From the NCBI RefSeq assembly GCF_032027425.1, contig NZ_JAVSJA010000001.1, forward strand, positions 372,001-436,000: a stretch of DNA of 64,000 nucleotides, in the 5' to 3' direction. Shown piece by piece: positions 46,056 to 56,400 of this stretch; positions within the stretch are counted from its first letter, which is position 1; each line of letters starts with the position of its first letter. This stretch comes from Microcystis wesenbergii NRERC-220. GTDB lineage: Bacteria > Cyanobacteriota > Cyanobacteriia > Cyanobacteriales > Microcystaceae. Under the pieces are notes generated by a model. It searched no databases. It was not told where the DNA came from and saw nothing but the letters and a program-made list of their open reading frames with translations. Made by a program: the position numbers and the translations under genes.

Positions 46056-47821
46056 CGGACTTGTTTGAGAGTATCCACCTGTTTATTGAACATATCGGTA
46101 AATAGTCCCAAAACGGTGCGATTTTCATTGACTTTGATGTTCACGCTCACGGACATCCCCGATTGCAGCGGCAGAGTGGATTTATCTTTCAAAACTAACT
46201 CTTGACTGTTCAAGCGTACCCGGACTGGGAACCGATAAAAACGGTGATTTTCATCGGGAGGTAAAGCATCGGAACCGATAGAGATTACTTCTCCTTTAAT
46301 ATCGCCGTATTCACTGTAAGAAAAGGAATCAATACGAATATCGGCTTTTTGTCCCTCGCGCACAAAACCGATGTCTTGGTTAGTCACGTCCACCTCTGCC
46401 ACTAAACAACCTTTAGCAGCATCTTTGACTTGGGTGGGACAGCCATCGGGAACAAGTTTTAATAATGCTTCCGCTTGACTTGGTTGGGGAACAAACCCGG
46501 GCCGGGCCTTGAGATCGAAGACCACACCATCAATCGGGGCGGTAATTTTTTGATATTTAATCGTCTGTTGTGCTTGACTAATTTGACTGTCTAGTTCAGC
46601 AATGCGCTTGTTGTTATCAATGATAATGCGACTGATCTGACTATCGATTTCAGCGATCCGTTTGTGATTGTCCGCCATTTTATCGCGCACATCTTTTTCC
46701 GTGATTACCGTGGTATTAATCAGCTTTTCTCGCGCTTGGGAGATCAACAAGGAATAACGCTTTTCTTCCTGTTCCAAACGGGAAATTTCGGCGATGCGGG
46801 TTTGTACTTCTTTCTCTTGTTTTTCTCGATCGATTTTGCCGTTAGCCTCTTGCTGCTGCAGTTCATTTTGACGGTCGGTGACTGATTGTTTTTGTTTATT
46901 AATCTGATAACGGGCGATCGCACCTTCATCCCCCAAGGGTTCAATATCTTTGAGAATATTACGCTCGATATCCAAGCTTTCTTGGCCCTGTTTCATCGCA
47001 TTGCCATTACGAGTTTTAATTTCTTCAAGGACGAGACGATCTTTGATTAATTGCGAGCGGGCATCGGCCAACTGTACTCTGGTTTGGGCCAATTGTTTTT
47101 CTAATTGTTCCATTTCCAATCTAGCGGCCGCTTGTCGAGAATTGGCCTCCCGTCGGGCAGCCCCTAAACGGGCTAATTGATCCCCTTGTAAAGCAGAGCT
47201 AGAAGCCCCTTCACTGACCTGTGCTTGATAAAGTTGATTTTCCGCCACTAAAGCGGCACGATTACGGGCTAAATCGGCGATTTCACTCGGTAATTTTAAT
47301 TGAGCGATCGAACTCTCCACTTGTGCCGGTGTCAGATCCTGCGCCATTAGGAGACGATAGAATTGATTTTCCTTCTCGGCAGTGGTGCGAATTGTTCTCA
47401 ACGATTCTAACTGCACTTTCGAGGCACTGGAATCCATTAAAACCAGTAAATCACCTTTGTTAACTCGATCGCCGTCTTTAACTTTAACTTCCTGTACTAC
47501 CCCATTCACCGGTGCTTGTACTTCTTGCACTTTGCCCTGGGGTTTAAGTTGTCCTTGGGCGCCCACCACCTGCTCGATTTTGGCGAACGCTGACCAAATT
47601 AAAGCGGCAGTGGTGACACTCATTAATGTCCAGATAATCGTCCGCGACCAAATGGGCGATTGTTTCAGGATCACCGATTGTTCTGGTGGGCTGAAAGTGG
47701 GTAAAGAAGGGGTAATACTTTTATTTTTCGTGGTAGTGGCCACGTTTTTACCCGCTTGGGTAAGTTCATCGCTTTTACCGTTGCCGTTGCCGTTTTGACC
47801 GTTGTTAGAATTACCGTTCAT
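46052..47821 (-). CDS. HlyD-family periplasmic adaptor of type I secretion
   Basis: A 589-residue membrane fusion protein from the ATG at 47821, with AGGAGA upstream; an earlier start would add 23 residues across a low-complexity tract. The N-terminus is Asn/Gly-rich, then one transmembrane helix ([20 protein letters not shown]) near 75, a lipoyl-like half ([20 protein letters not shown]) near 125, long coiled coil (~170-440) and the second half ([20 protein letters not shown]) near 445. It would bridge the inner-membrane ABC exporter encoded upstream to a TolC-like channel. With the next two genes it forms a type I secretion locus. Confidence 0.9.
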   Translation of the reverse strand: MNGNSNNGQNGNGNGKSDELTQAGKNVATTTKNKSITPSLPTFSPPEQSVILKQSPIWSRTIIWTLMSVTTAALIWSAFAKIEQVVGAQGQLKPQGKVQEVQAPVNGVVQEVKVKDGDRVNKGDLLVLMDSSASKVQLESLRTIRTTAEKENQFYRLLMAQDLTPAQVESSIAQLKLPSEIADLARNRAALVAENQLYQAQVSEGASSSALQGDQLARLGAARREANSRQAAARLEMEQLEKQLAQTRVQLADARSQLIKDRLVLEEIKTRNGNAMKQGQESLDIERNILKDIEPLGDEGAIARYQINKQKQSVTDRQNELQQQEANGKIDREKQEKEVQTRIAEISRLEQEEKRYSLLISQAREKLINTTVITEKDVRDKMADNHKRIAEIDSQISRIIIDNNKRIAELDSQISQAQQTIKYQKITAPIDGVVFDLKARPGFVPQPSQAEALLKLVPDGCPTQVKDAAKGCLVAEVDVTNQDIGFVREGQKADIRIDSFSYSEYGDIKGEVISIGSDALPPDENHRFYRFPVRVRLNSQELVLKDKSTLPLQSGMSVSVNIKVNENRTVLGLFTDMFNKQVDTLKQVR

Positions 47822-47996
47822 AGGGATTCTCCTATATTTGTTGGGTGTTAGGGAAGTGGGGAGATGAGGGCGGGGAGAGGAAATTATCAATTATGAATTA
47901 TGAATTGGGGAGAGGGTAGTGGGGTAGTGGGGATCATAAATAAAGGCAATCTCCTGACTACCGGCTCCTGTCTCCTGTCTCCTGTCTCCCGACTGA

Positions 47997-50966
47997 CTAG
48001 ATTTGCGAATCCTGTTGTTTATAGAGGGTATAGTAAAGGCCTTTTTTGGCCATTAATTCCTCGTGGGTGCCTTCCTCCGCTACTGTCCCTTTATCCATCA
48101 TGACAATAATATCGGCGGATTTGATCGAAGCTAAACGATGGGTAATAAAAAAGACCGTATGATCCTTGAAAGCTTCTTTGAGATTCAGACACACTTGCCG
48201 TTCGGTGTTATAGTCGAGGGCGCTGGTGGCCTCATCAAGAATGAGAATTTGCGGTCTTTGCAGGACGGAACGAGCGATCGCAACCCGTTGTCGTTGTCCC
48301 CCCGATAGGGATGCCCCCCGTTCACCGACGCGGGTATTATAGCCATTGGGCAGGGTCATAATAAATTCGTGGGCTGCGGCTGCTTTTGCTGCCGAGACAA
48401 TTTCCTCCACAGTAGCATCGGGGTTAGTCAGGGCGATATTTTCCTGTACCGTACCGTCAAATAATAGGGTTTCTTGGGGAACCATGCCGATTTGACGACG
48501 CAGGGAATAGAGTTCCACTTTGTTGATATCGTAGCCATCGATGAGAATCCGTCCCGATTCTGGTTCGTAGAGACGGGCTAATAGTTTAGTGATGGTACTT
48601 TTCCCGGCGCCACTTTCTCCCACCAAAGCGACAAAAGTGCCAGAGGGGAATTCTAAATTGACGTTGTATAGTTGCAGGGCGCCGTGGGGATTGAAGCGGA
48701 AAGCGAGGTTTTCGTAGGTGACATGGCCTTTAATTAAGGGCATGGGGATATTTTGGCGATCAAGTTCCGCTTCTTGGGGAGTATCGACGATATCGGCTAA
48801 TCTTTCCAGCGATAAGCCGGTTTCTTGGAAGTTTTGCCAGAGTTGGGTCAAACGCAGAATCGGCGAGGTAACGTAGGAAGCGATAATCCGGAAGGCGATT
48901 AATTGACCAAGAGTGAGTTTTCCGTCTAAAACTAAGGCTGCTCCCACCCACAGCACTAATAAACCCGATAATTGGTTAAAGAAGTGACTAAAGGAACCGG
49001 CCAAAGTTGAGGTCATTACCGTTTGAAAACCTTCGGCCACATAGCGCGCATAACGCTCTTGCCACTGCCAACGGGAACGCAATTCGATATTCTGTGCTTT
49101 CACCGTTTGAATTCCCGTCATTACCTCCACGAGATAGGATTGGGTTTCGGCGTTTCGTTCGGCTTTTGCTCGCAGTTGTCGCCGCACGATCGGTGCGAAA
49201 ATAGCTGTGGAGAGAACTAAAATCGGCACGACTCCCAGGGCCCAAAAGGTTAGGATCGGGCTATAGATCAACATAACCACGATATAGATAACCGAGAAAA
49301 TGGCATCTAACACCACCGTTAGGGCTGTACCTGTTAAAAACTGCCGAATATTCTCTAATTCGTTGATTCTTGTCGAAATTTCCCCCACCGGCCGCCGTTC
49401 AAAGTATTTTAGGGGTAAGCGCAGCAGGTGATCGATAATTTCCGAACCGAGGGTCATGTCGATGCGGTTAGTGGTATCGACAAAAAGAGATGTTCTCAAA
49501 AAGGTTAAAATTCCCTCGAAAACGGCAATTACTAACAGGAAAACCCCCAGGGTATTCAAGGTTTCCGGGCTATTCTGCACAATCACTTTATCGATGATCA
49601 CCTGAATCATCAAGGGATTGGCCAGGGCAAATAACTGCACGAAGAAAGAAGCGATAAAAACTTCTATTAAGACTCGTTTATGTTTCTTGACAGAAGGCCA
49701 AAACCATGATAGGCCAAAACGCTGTTGCTGGGTGTGTTTGGTGGGTTTGAGCAGAATTACTTCCCCTTTTTCGCCCCAAGATTCCAGAAATTCGCTGGTT
49801 TTGCGTTTAATTATCCCCCTTTGGGGAACAGCGATCGTGGTTTCCCGTTGATTAATTTCGTAGAGGATAACGATGCTGTCTTGCCAGCGAATTAGGGCAG
49901 GAGGGTTAATATTGGGCAAGGAAGAGGCATTTAGGGGTACTAATTGGCTATGGAGTCCCACTACCTCGGCTACAGCCCCACACAGAGGTAGGGAAAGGCT
50001 GCCGGTTCTTTGCAGTTGATCCGCTAGGATGCGTTGGATCACGTCCTTGCGAAAGGGGATATTAAAATATTTGCAGAGCATCTGAAAACAGGCACTCACC
50101 GCCTCTAATTCCGTTTTTCCCCCGAAAAAAGGATATGACTTGCGGTTTTTCTGGACAGTTTTTTCAACGGGGAGATCGCTGGTGATGTCGCTTATTTGTC
50201 CCTGGGGGATATCTAATACTTGGGTGGGTTTATTTCCTCTAATGACTTGGGTTTCCCAGATATCATCCGTTTCTGTTTCCGCGGCTGCTTCGGTTGCAAC
50301 TGTCAAGAACTTGTCTAACTGAGCGGAGGAAAGACCTAATAAGCGGGTCTTAGTCGGATTATTTTGGGTGATAACTGTGCCGATAGGATAATTATCGCTA
50401 TTTTCGCTGACTAACCAGAGATAATCATCGTTAATTTGGTCGTAGGACACACAAGCTTTGTTTAAAAGAGCCTGTGCAATTTCTTTGAGGTCTCCCCCAC
50501 CCCAGGCCTGTTGATTGAGATAGGAGCCTAGGAGAGCATAAACTTCAGCGATCGAGGTTTCTTTAAAGAAATGTTCCTTAAATTCTGGGTAATTGTTGAT
50601 TAAAGACCAAAAATCCTCTTCTTTTAAGGTTAAACAGATCGTGACTTCCGAAGAAGCGATCACCGTTTCACAGGGGGTACCGCGCAGGAGACTGATCCAC
50701 CCGAATAAATCCCCGGGCTGCAATTTAGCCAAAGTGACCGGCAGCGGATTGTTTACCCTAGCATCGTAACCCAAAAGTCTGGCCTCTCCCTCGTAGAGAA
50801 GGACGAGGTGAGAGGGTAAGCGATCGCACTTGAGCATCGCATTGCCCATCTCATAGCGAAAGGGTTGTAATTTCTGGCCCAGAGAACGTCTAACCTCGAC
50901 GGGCAGGCGATCGAAGGGCTGTACAGTCTCCAGAAAGGCGGTAAAATCTAAGGTGGTATAACTCAT
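47997..50966 (-). CDS. Type I secretion ABC transporter with cNMP-binding and C39-like domains
   Basis: A 989-residue exporter. The N-terminal ~150 residues are a cyclic-nucleotide-binding-like domain (LLYEGEARLLGYDARVNNPL, GWISLLRGTPCETVIAS). A C39 peptidase-like domain is at ~285-415, but at the catalytic Cys the motif reads ELEAVSACFQML, with Ala where the peptidase Cys sits, and no catalytic His is visible, so it is likely substrate-binding only (CLD type). The transmembrane domain follows, then an ATPase with Walker A GESGAGKST, signature LSGGQRQR and Walker B ILILDEATSALD. It exports a protein or peptide without processing. Partners: HlyD (downstream) and a PpiC-like protein (upstream). 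Confidence 0.9.
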   Translation of the reverse strand: MSYTTLDFTAFLETVQPFDRLPVEVRRSLGQKLQPFRYEMGNAMLKCDRLPSHLVLLYEGEARLLGYDARVNNPLPVTLAKLQPGDLFGWISLLRGTPCETVIASSEVTICLTLKEEDFWSLINNYPEFKEHFFKETSIAEVYALLGSYLNQQAWGGGDLKEIAQALLNKACVSYDQINDDYLWLVSENSDNYPIGTVITQNNPTKTRLLGLSSAQLDKFLTVATEAAAETETDDIWETQVIRGNKPTQVLDIPQGQISDITSDLPVEKTVQKNRKSYPFFGGKTELEAVSACFQMLCKYFNIPFRKDVIQRILADQLQRTGSLSLPLCGAVAEVVGLHSQLVPLNASSLPNINPPALIRWQDSIVILYEINQRETTIAVPQRGIIKRKTSEFLESWGEKGEVILLKPTKHTQQQRFGLSWFWPSVKKHKRVLIEVFIASFFVQLFALANPLMIQVIIDKVIVQNSPETLNTLGVFLLVIAVFEGILTFLRTSLFVDTTNRIDMTLGSEIIDHLLRLPLKYFERRPVGEISTRINELENIRQFLTGTALTVVLDAIFSVIYIVVMLIYSPILTFWALGVVPILVLSTAIFAPIVRRQLRAKAERNAETQSYLVEVMTGIQTVKAQNIELRSRWQWQERYARYVAEGFQTVMTSTLAGSFSHFFNQLSGLLVLWVGAALVLDGKLTLGQLIAFRIIASYVTSPILRLTQLWQNFQETGLSLERLADIVDTPQEAELDRQNIPMPLIKGHVTYENLAFRFNPHGALQLYNVNLEFPSGTFVALVGESGAGKSTITKLLARLYEPESGRILIDGYDINKVELYSLRRQIGMVPQETLLFDGTVQENIALTNPDATVEEIVSAAKAAAAHEFIMTLPNGYNTRVGERGASLSGGQRQRVAIARSVLQRPQILILDEATSALDYNTERQVCLNLKEAFKDHTVFFITHRLASIKSADIIVMMDKGTVAEEGTHEELMAKKGLYYTLYKQQDSQI

Positions 50967-51041
50967 TAGCTAGGCGAAAATTGACTAGGTTGGCAAATAA
51001 TTAGGCGAAAAGACTGGGTTTACCCGGTTTTCCAAGGAATG

Positions 51042-51827
51042 CTATATAACCGATAACTGCTCGCTATTAACTGGGGCTTGCCCTGAGCTTTGTCGAAGGG
51101 TTGATTCGGGGATAAATTTCACTGTTTGCATTTGAGTCATTAACCATTGTTGGAATAAATCATTGCGTAAGCGTTGACGGGTGGGAGTATCCAGTTCACA
51201 GGATAAGTATTTTTCTAACCGGACAATTACGACCCATTCTCCCACTTGCGTCGGTGGCCACAGTTGCCCCGGTTTACTAGCTTTGAGAATTTGCCCAATC
51301 TGGGGATGGGGGCTGCTCAGTTCCACCGGTCCGATTAGTCCTCCGGTTTCTGCTTCTGCTCCTTGGGAGTATTTTTTGGCTAGTTCAGCGAAGCTAGTTT
51401 CTCGATCCTGTATCCGGAAAAATAGTTCTTGGGCAATGCCGATATTTTTTGTCCGAATCAGGGAATAAACCACCTTATCCAATTGATTTTTAACTTGCAA
51501 GAAGTAGGATTCTACTTTGTTATCCCAAGTCTCCTGTTTAAATTTTTCCAATTTAATGTCCCGAAGAATTAGATATTCTAGTTGTTCGGAATTCATCCCG
51601 TTTTGTTGTAACCAAGATTTCATTTGTTCATCGTTGGCAATTTGATTATTTTGATAGAAACGGGAATAGGCCGCGTTTCTTTCTTCGGGATTGCAGGCGA
51701 TATTGGCGATCGCTTGCTCGATAATTACTTCCCGGATTAACTGCGGCAACATACCATATTTTGCCAAAAGAGGCAAGACCTCTGACTCGCTAATTTTTTG
51801 GTCGCCGATTTCAATAATTGAACTCAT
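51042..51827 (-). CDS. PpiC/parvulin-type peptidyl-prolyl isomerase
   Basis: A 261-residue protein: an N-terminal helical chaperone-like segment (~1-115) and a parvulin domain at ~120-225 (FFRIQDRETSFAELAKKYSQ, AETGGLIGPVELSSPHPQIG, GEWVVIVRLEKYL). No signal peptide is visible. It lies 75 nt upstream of the ABC exporter in the same direction, a position typical of cyanobacterial type I secretion loci where it may help fold or deliver the substrate. The last 20 residues (after PESTL) are encoded by a CTTGCCCTGAGCT repeat and TTATCAG-type repeats, so the natural end has been replaced by a repeat-derived tail. Confidence 0.85.
   Translation of the reverse strand: MSSIIEIGDQKISESEVLPLLAKYGMLPQLIREVIIEQAIANIACNPEERNAAYSRFYQNNQIANDEQMKSWLQQNGMNSEQLEYLILRDIKLEKFKQETWDNKVESYFLQVKNQLDKVVYSLIRTKNIGIAQELFFRIQDRETSFAELAKKYSQGAEAETGGLIGPVELSSPHPQIGQILKASKPGQLWPPTQVGEWVVIVRLEKYLSCELDTPTRQRLRNDLFQQWLMTQMQTVKFIPESTLRQSSGQAPVNSEQLSVI
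51065..51100. repeat. CTTGCCCTGAGCT...GTCGAAGGG repeat at the 3' end of the PpiC gene
   Basis: GGGCTTGCCCTGAGCTTTGT followed by CGAAGGG, a dispersed palindromic unit. A variant (CTTGCCCTGAGCTACGTCGA) lies in frame inside rpoC2 at 54763-54788. Confidence 0.75.
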
Positions 51828-52260
51828 AATAAATACATTTTCCTCACAGAACGGTTTAAAACTATCAACTCTAGAAGCTTCTAAATTTTATTGAGGTGAT
51901 TATACGTCAAAACAGCAATTTCAAGGCACTCCTCCCTATTCTAATTTGAGTTTTCCCCCGTGAAAGCCGAAAATTACAGAAATTAAAGAAATAAGTCGGT
52001 CATCTCGGTGGGGGGGTAAGGGGAAGTGATCCTGGTCTGGCCGATAGGCCCGCCCAAAATCCTGCTCAGAAAGCCCTAATTACGCCTCTAATTGACTAGA
52101 ATAGACTTCTTGCAGAAGTCGGGGAAGGGGGAAGGGGGAAATTTTAACCTTTAATCCTTAACCCTTAACCCGATAATATGCAGCCCTTTTCCCTACATTT
52201 GCGGAAAATTTTTTGATTTATGCAAGAGATGTAATGATAGGATATAGGTCTGACTGCCTT
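51828..52260. other. 433-bp gap, no gene seen
   Basis: The gap runs from the PpiC start to tRNA-Ser. It contains a G-run (GGTGGGGGGGTAAGGGG, ~52009), CTTTAATCCTTAACCC-like repeats (~52147-52170) and the tRNA promoter region. There is no protein-like frame except a 26-codon scrap. Confidence 0.6.
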
Positions 52261-52345
52261 GGAGAGGTGGCAGAGTGGTCGATCGCGCTCGACTTGAAAT
52301 CGAGTAACCAGCAATGGTTCGTGGGTTCAAATCCCACCCTCTCCG
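52261..52345 (+). tRNA. trnS: tRNA-Ser (UGA)
   Basis: 85 nt without CCA: the acceptor stem GGAGAGG pairs with CCTCTCC, anticodon loop CTTGAAA gives UGA, a long variable arm (GTAACCAGCAATGGTTC) is typical of class II serine tRNA, and the T-loop GGTTCAAATCC is intact. Discriminator base G. Confidence 0.95.
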
Positions 52346-52451
52346 TACTCAACCAATCAAATTTGGACTCAGGTTGCCCGATTGTTCTTAGAGAGGGGAA
52401 AATAAAATATACTAGGCTAAAAGGACAATATTGAGGCAGTAGCCCCCCGGC

Positions 52452-52967
52452 ATGGTTTTTTGGAAAAGATTGTTTAATAGCTCGGAAGTCACTGCACCAC
52501 CTGACTATTCGGGAGACTTGGTAGAGGTTGCCCAGAACGACCTCGGACAGACGCGAGTGTTTTTTAGTACCGATCGAGAGCTAGATCTGTATGAGTTAGA
52601 AGAACTTTGTGACTCGGTAGGTTGGGCCCGTCGTCCTTTACGCAAAGTTAAAAAGGCGATCGAATGTAGTTTTTTAGTGGTGTCGATGTGGGAAGTGCGA
52701 GGTAATCGCCGTCGTTTAGTGGGTTTTGCTCGTGCCACTTCCGATCACGCTTTTAATGCTACGGTCTGGGATGTGGTTGTTCATCCTCACTATCAAAGTA
52801 AAGGCTTTGGTAAAGCATTAATGAAATTTATGATTAGGAAGTTGCGGGGTGAGGACATCAGTAATATAACTCTTTTCGCCGATCCGCAGGTGGTGGATTT
52901 CTATCGTCGTCTCGGTTTTGTTCTCGATCCCGAAGGTATCAAAGGGATGTTTTGGTATCCCGATTAA
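52452..52967 (+). CDS. GNAT acetyltransferase, plastid-type (Ycf52/NSI-like)
   Basis: A 171-residue GNAT enzyme. The acetyl-CoA-binding loop is QSKGFGKAL near residue 116, and [14 protein letters not shown] precedes it. The N-terminal half ([20 protein letters not shown]) and [20 protein letters not shown] match the Ycf52/chloroplast GNAT group, whose cyanobacterial members acetylate lysine residues of photosynthetic proteins in recent reports (recalled). It lies between tRNA-Ser and tRNA-Pro in the same direction, separate from rpoC2. Confidence 0.83.
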   Translation: MVFWKRLFNSSEVTAPPDYSGDLVEVAQNDLGQTRVFFSTDRELDLYELEELCDSVGWARRPLRKVKKAIECSFLVVSMWEVRGNRRRLVGFARATSDHAFNATVWDVVVHPHYQSKGFGKALMKFMIRKLRGEDISNITLFADPQVVDFYRRLGFVLDPEGIKGMFWYPD

Positions 52968-53007
52968 TAATGCGGCTCTTAGGCTATACTAAAAAAGGAG
53001 TTTACTT

Positions 53008-53081
53008 CGGGATGTAGCGCAGCTTGGTAGCGCGCCTGCTTTGGGAGCAGGATGCCGCAGGTTCAAATCCTGTCATCCCGA
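53008..53081 (+). tRNA. trnP: tRNA-Pro (UGG)
   Basis: 74 nt without CCA: CGGGATG acceptor stem pairs with CATCCCG, anticodon loop TTTGGGA gives UGG, and the D-loop AGCTTGGTAG and T-loop GGTTCAAATCC are canonical. The 3' discriminator is A. Confidence 0.95.
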
Positions 53082-53167
53082 CTTGAGAGAAAATTCAGAA
53101 AATCCTTACTTTGTCTCCTTTCTGGTTGACAAAAAAGGCAGCCGTCTTTTATTGCCAAACTCAGGTG

Positions 53168-53299
53168 ATACTAAATCCGTTGAGTATAGGCTACATATTA
53201 GGACAGGCAAAAGGCAAAAGGCAAAAGGCAAAAGGCCGTGAGATCAGCCGAACGGCAAAAGGGGCAATAGATAATCAGTCTTTAATAACCGGATTTAGT
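53168..53299 (-). mobile_element. MITE-like element with ATACTAAATCC termini, copy B with nested insert
   Basis: An inverted copy of the 31719-31804 element (ATACTAAATCCGTTGAGTAT at one end, AATAACCGGATTTAGT at the other). It is ~45 bp longer because GGCAAAA heptamers and the module GGCCGTGAGATCAGCCGAAC lie inside. The 53082-53435 gap otherwise holds GGGAG-rich repeats before the rpoC2 stop and no gene. Confidence 0.8.
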
Positions 53300-53435
53300 G
53301 TGAATTAGCCAGAAAATTAGGGAGTTTGGGGAGAGAAGCAGGAGATTTTTGGGGGATAACAAGGGTTTTTCTCTAGAAAAATTGCCCTTGCCTCCCCGTG
53401 TCTCCCGTTGCTCCTTGTAATATCTCGACAGACGA

Positions 53436-56400
53436 TTATTCTTCTTCTTCGTAATCCTCCTCGAAATCGTCCTCCTCCCCTTCCTCATCAGCTTCTGACC
53501 AGCGATCGCTGATGGGTTGGCGACTAAAGCGACTGCTGCCGCGGGAGGAGAGGAAAGCCATCTCATCATCCTCTAAATCGACCACATCACCCTCAGCGTA
53601 GGCGCGAGCGGTTTGATCGTCAAGAATCATATCGCTATCGTCACTACTATCGCCGAAACCGGGACGAGGGGGCAAGCCGAGGCCGCCGGGGGGAGCGTAA
53701 TAGCTACGATTGTTGTAGTTATATTCCTCCTCTGGGGGGGTGTAATCGCTGATCCCCGCCGTGTTTTCGTGGGAATTGAAGCCAGTACCCGCCGGAATCA
53801 GACGACCGATAATCACGTTTTCCTTGAGACCCCGTAACCAGTCGGACTTGCCTTCGATCGCCGCTTCGGTGAGGACGCGGGTGGTTTCTTGGAAGGAGGC
53901 GGCACTGATAAAGCTATCGGTATTCAAGGAAGCTTTGGTTATCCCCAGTAGTACAGGCGTATATTTAGCTGCCGCCCCACCGGTGATCGACATGGCTTCG
54001 TTGACCGTCTCCACCTGTCGCAGTTCCAACAATTCCCCAGGTAACATACTGGTATCGCCGCCGTCATCGATCCGCACCTTAGAGGTCATCTGACGCACGA
54101 TCACTTCAATATGTTTATCGGCAATATCGATCCCTTGGGATTGATAAACCGACTGTACCTGATCGACGAGGAACATCTGGGTTTTTTCCAAGGCTTTCAG
54201 GGCCGCCTCGTAACTGCCCAGGCTATCCACATAATAATTAAAGAACACCTCTAAAATCTCGTGGGGATTAGCCTGACCATCGGTTAACGCCTGACCCACA
54301 TCAATACGCTGATTATCGCTCACCAGAGGGTTTTGACTGCCTAAAAGCGGATATTCACTGATCGTACCGTCATCCTCGACCACCTTAATATCGACAATCT
54401 CAGAATCTTGGTACTCCACTTGACAAACTCCCGGTTTGCGTGCCAGGACACAAGCCTCTTTTGGTTTGCGGGCTTCGAGCAGTTCTTCGATTCTGGGTAA
54501 ACCTTGAATGATATCCCCGGTTTTCGAGCGCTCAAACACCAACAGCACCAAATTATCGCCCCGTTGGACTAAATCCCCCTCATCGATGTGCAGAATGGCC
54601 CCCGCCGATACTCGGTAGGGTCGGGCGCTACGCAGACGGATTTCGTAGCCGGTGGCGGTTTTTTCAACGGCCAGCACTTGACCAGAATTGGGGGCTAAAA
54701 CCCCGGCAGCGATCTCGGTTTCGGCGATCACCAGATCCCCAGCCTTGACGGTGGGAGCAACAGCCTTGCCCTGAGCTACGTCGAAGGGGAGCGGGAGAAT
54801 AAACTCGTCACTGGTACGCACGATTAAAAGACGGCGCACCGCTTCGCTACCCTTGCGAATCCCGCGAATTTCTCCAGTTTCCTTACACTGAATCTCGGTT
54901 CGGGCCACCACTGCCCCCGGTGGAATTTCATCGCCATCTTGGACGAGAACGCGAGTATGAGTATTACCCCCTAAAGGATCACTATCACTATCCCGACGCA
55001 GCACCAGAGATTCGAGAATAACTAACTGTAAACGCTGACAATCGCTGTCCTCGCACCGCTTCGCGGATCCCTGCGGGATCGGTTCTAACTCGATATCGGC
55101 CGTCAGATGGGAGACCGATTCCGGTTCTTCGCTAGAAATTTCTAGGACTAATTGGGTGCTGATCAGTTGACAACCCTCGACGGATTTAACTCTTTCCCCG
55201 TCTTTAAAGAAAATGCGCTGCACCGATCGCAGTTCGATATGTCGTCCTCCTTCTTGGTTAGCCGAACCTTGGGTGGGAGAAGTGGATTGGTCCTGTACGG
55301 TGAACTCCTGTACCGGTCGCAGTAGTAACCCCAAGCCCTCGTTAGTTTCCACCCATTCCGCTTGCCGTAACTCCTCGATCGTGACTTCGGGAGTCAACTG
55401 TGTCCCGGGGTAAATTAACTGTTCTTGGGCAATTCCGGAGGATTCCGGTTCGAGATCCATAAATAACAGCCCCGGTTTGACAATGATCTCCCGGAGGATG
55501 TCATTTTTCTGGATCACTTCCACCACACCGCTAGAGTTACAGAAGATGTCTTTAACCACTTCTTCCCCTGCTTCCACATACTGCCCATCTTCCACCTGTA
55601 AGAGGGAGATATCTTTATTGACTTCGTGGGTTTCTTCGGGAATCCAGAGGATCGTGCCGCCTTTGGTGATTTCATAACCCTGTTTGCGGCTGCCTTTGGA
55701 GACTTCGATATCGACGTATTTAATCATGCCGCCGGTGTGGGTTTGATAGCGATCATCGATTAACTCGGCGACAATGGCATGATTCTGTACTTTTGTCCCC
55801 GGAGTGGTTTTCAGCAGGAAGCGTTGACCATCGACCGTATGAATAATAAATTGTTCCCGACCGGCACTACTTTCTACCTTTACTTCGGCCTGATCCAAAG
55901 ACACGGAAGCGGTGACGATATCGATTTCCCGGCTATTGGGGGCTAAACGCACCAAACCGCCGTTAGTGGATACCAACTTAGTTTCCGCCAGAACATCCCC
56001 CACTTGTACTTGATCGCCGTTACTGACCACGGGTTCGGCCCCTGGGGGCAAGTTATACACTTCTCCGGAGAGAATCCATAGTAATCCCCCCCGTTGGGCG
56101 ATGCGGGTGGTGTTGCCTTGGCGATCGGTTTTTTCTTCTGGGACTAATTGGGAGAATAGCACCTCGCCGGCTAAGTCACTGGTTACGTCTTTTGTGGCTT
56201 TTTCCGTGGATTTTTGGACTTTATCGGAGGTAATTTCCGCTAGTAACTGTTCCTCGCTTACTGTTGCGCCATCGGTGACGAATAGCAGCGAACCCGGAGT
56301 CAAAGAGTAGGTGACAGTTTCTTTAGTTTTATCCTTGGGTGTTAATTTAATTTCCCCCGGGGCCTCCACCTGATCCCGTTCATCCCCGTGGCGAGTTCGC

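Noticed and set aside
53041-53308. Frames overlapping tRNA-Pro and the downstream MITE
   Set aside because: They run through a tRNA and an inverted-repeat element and encode repeat-derived peptide only.
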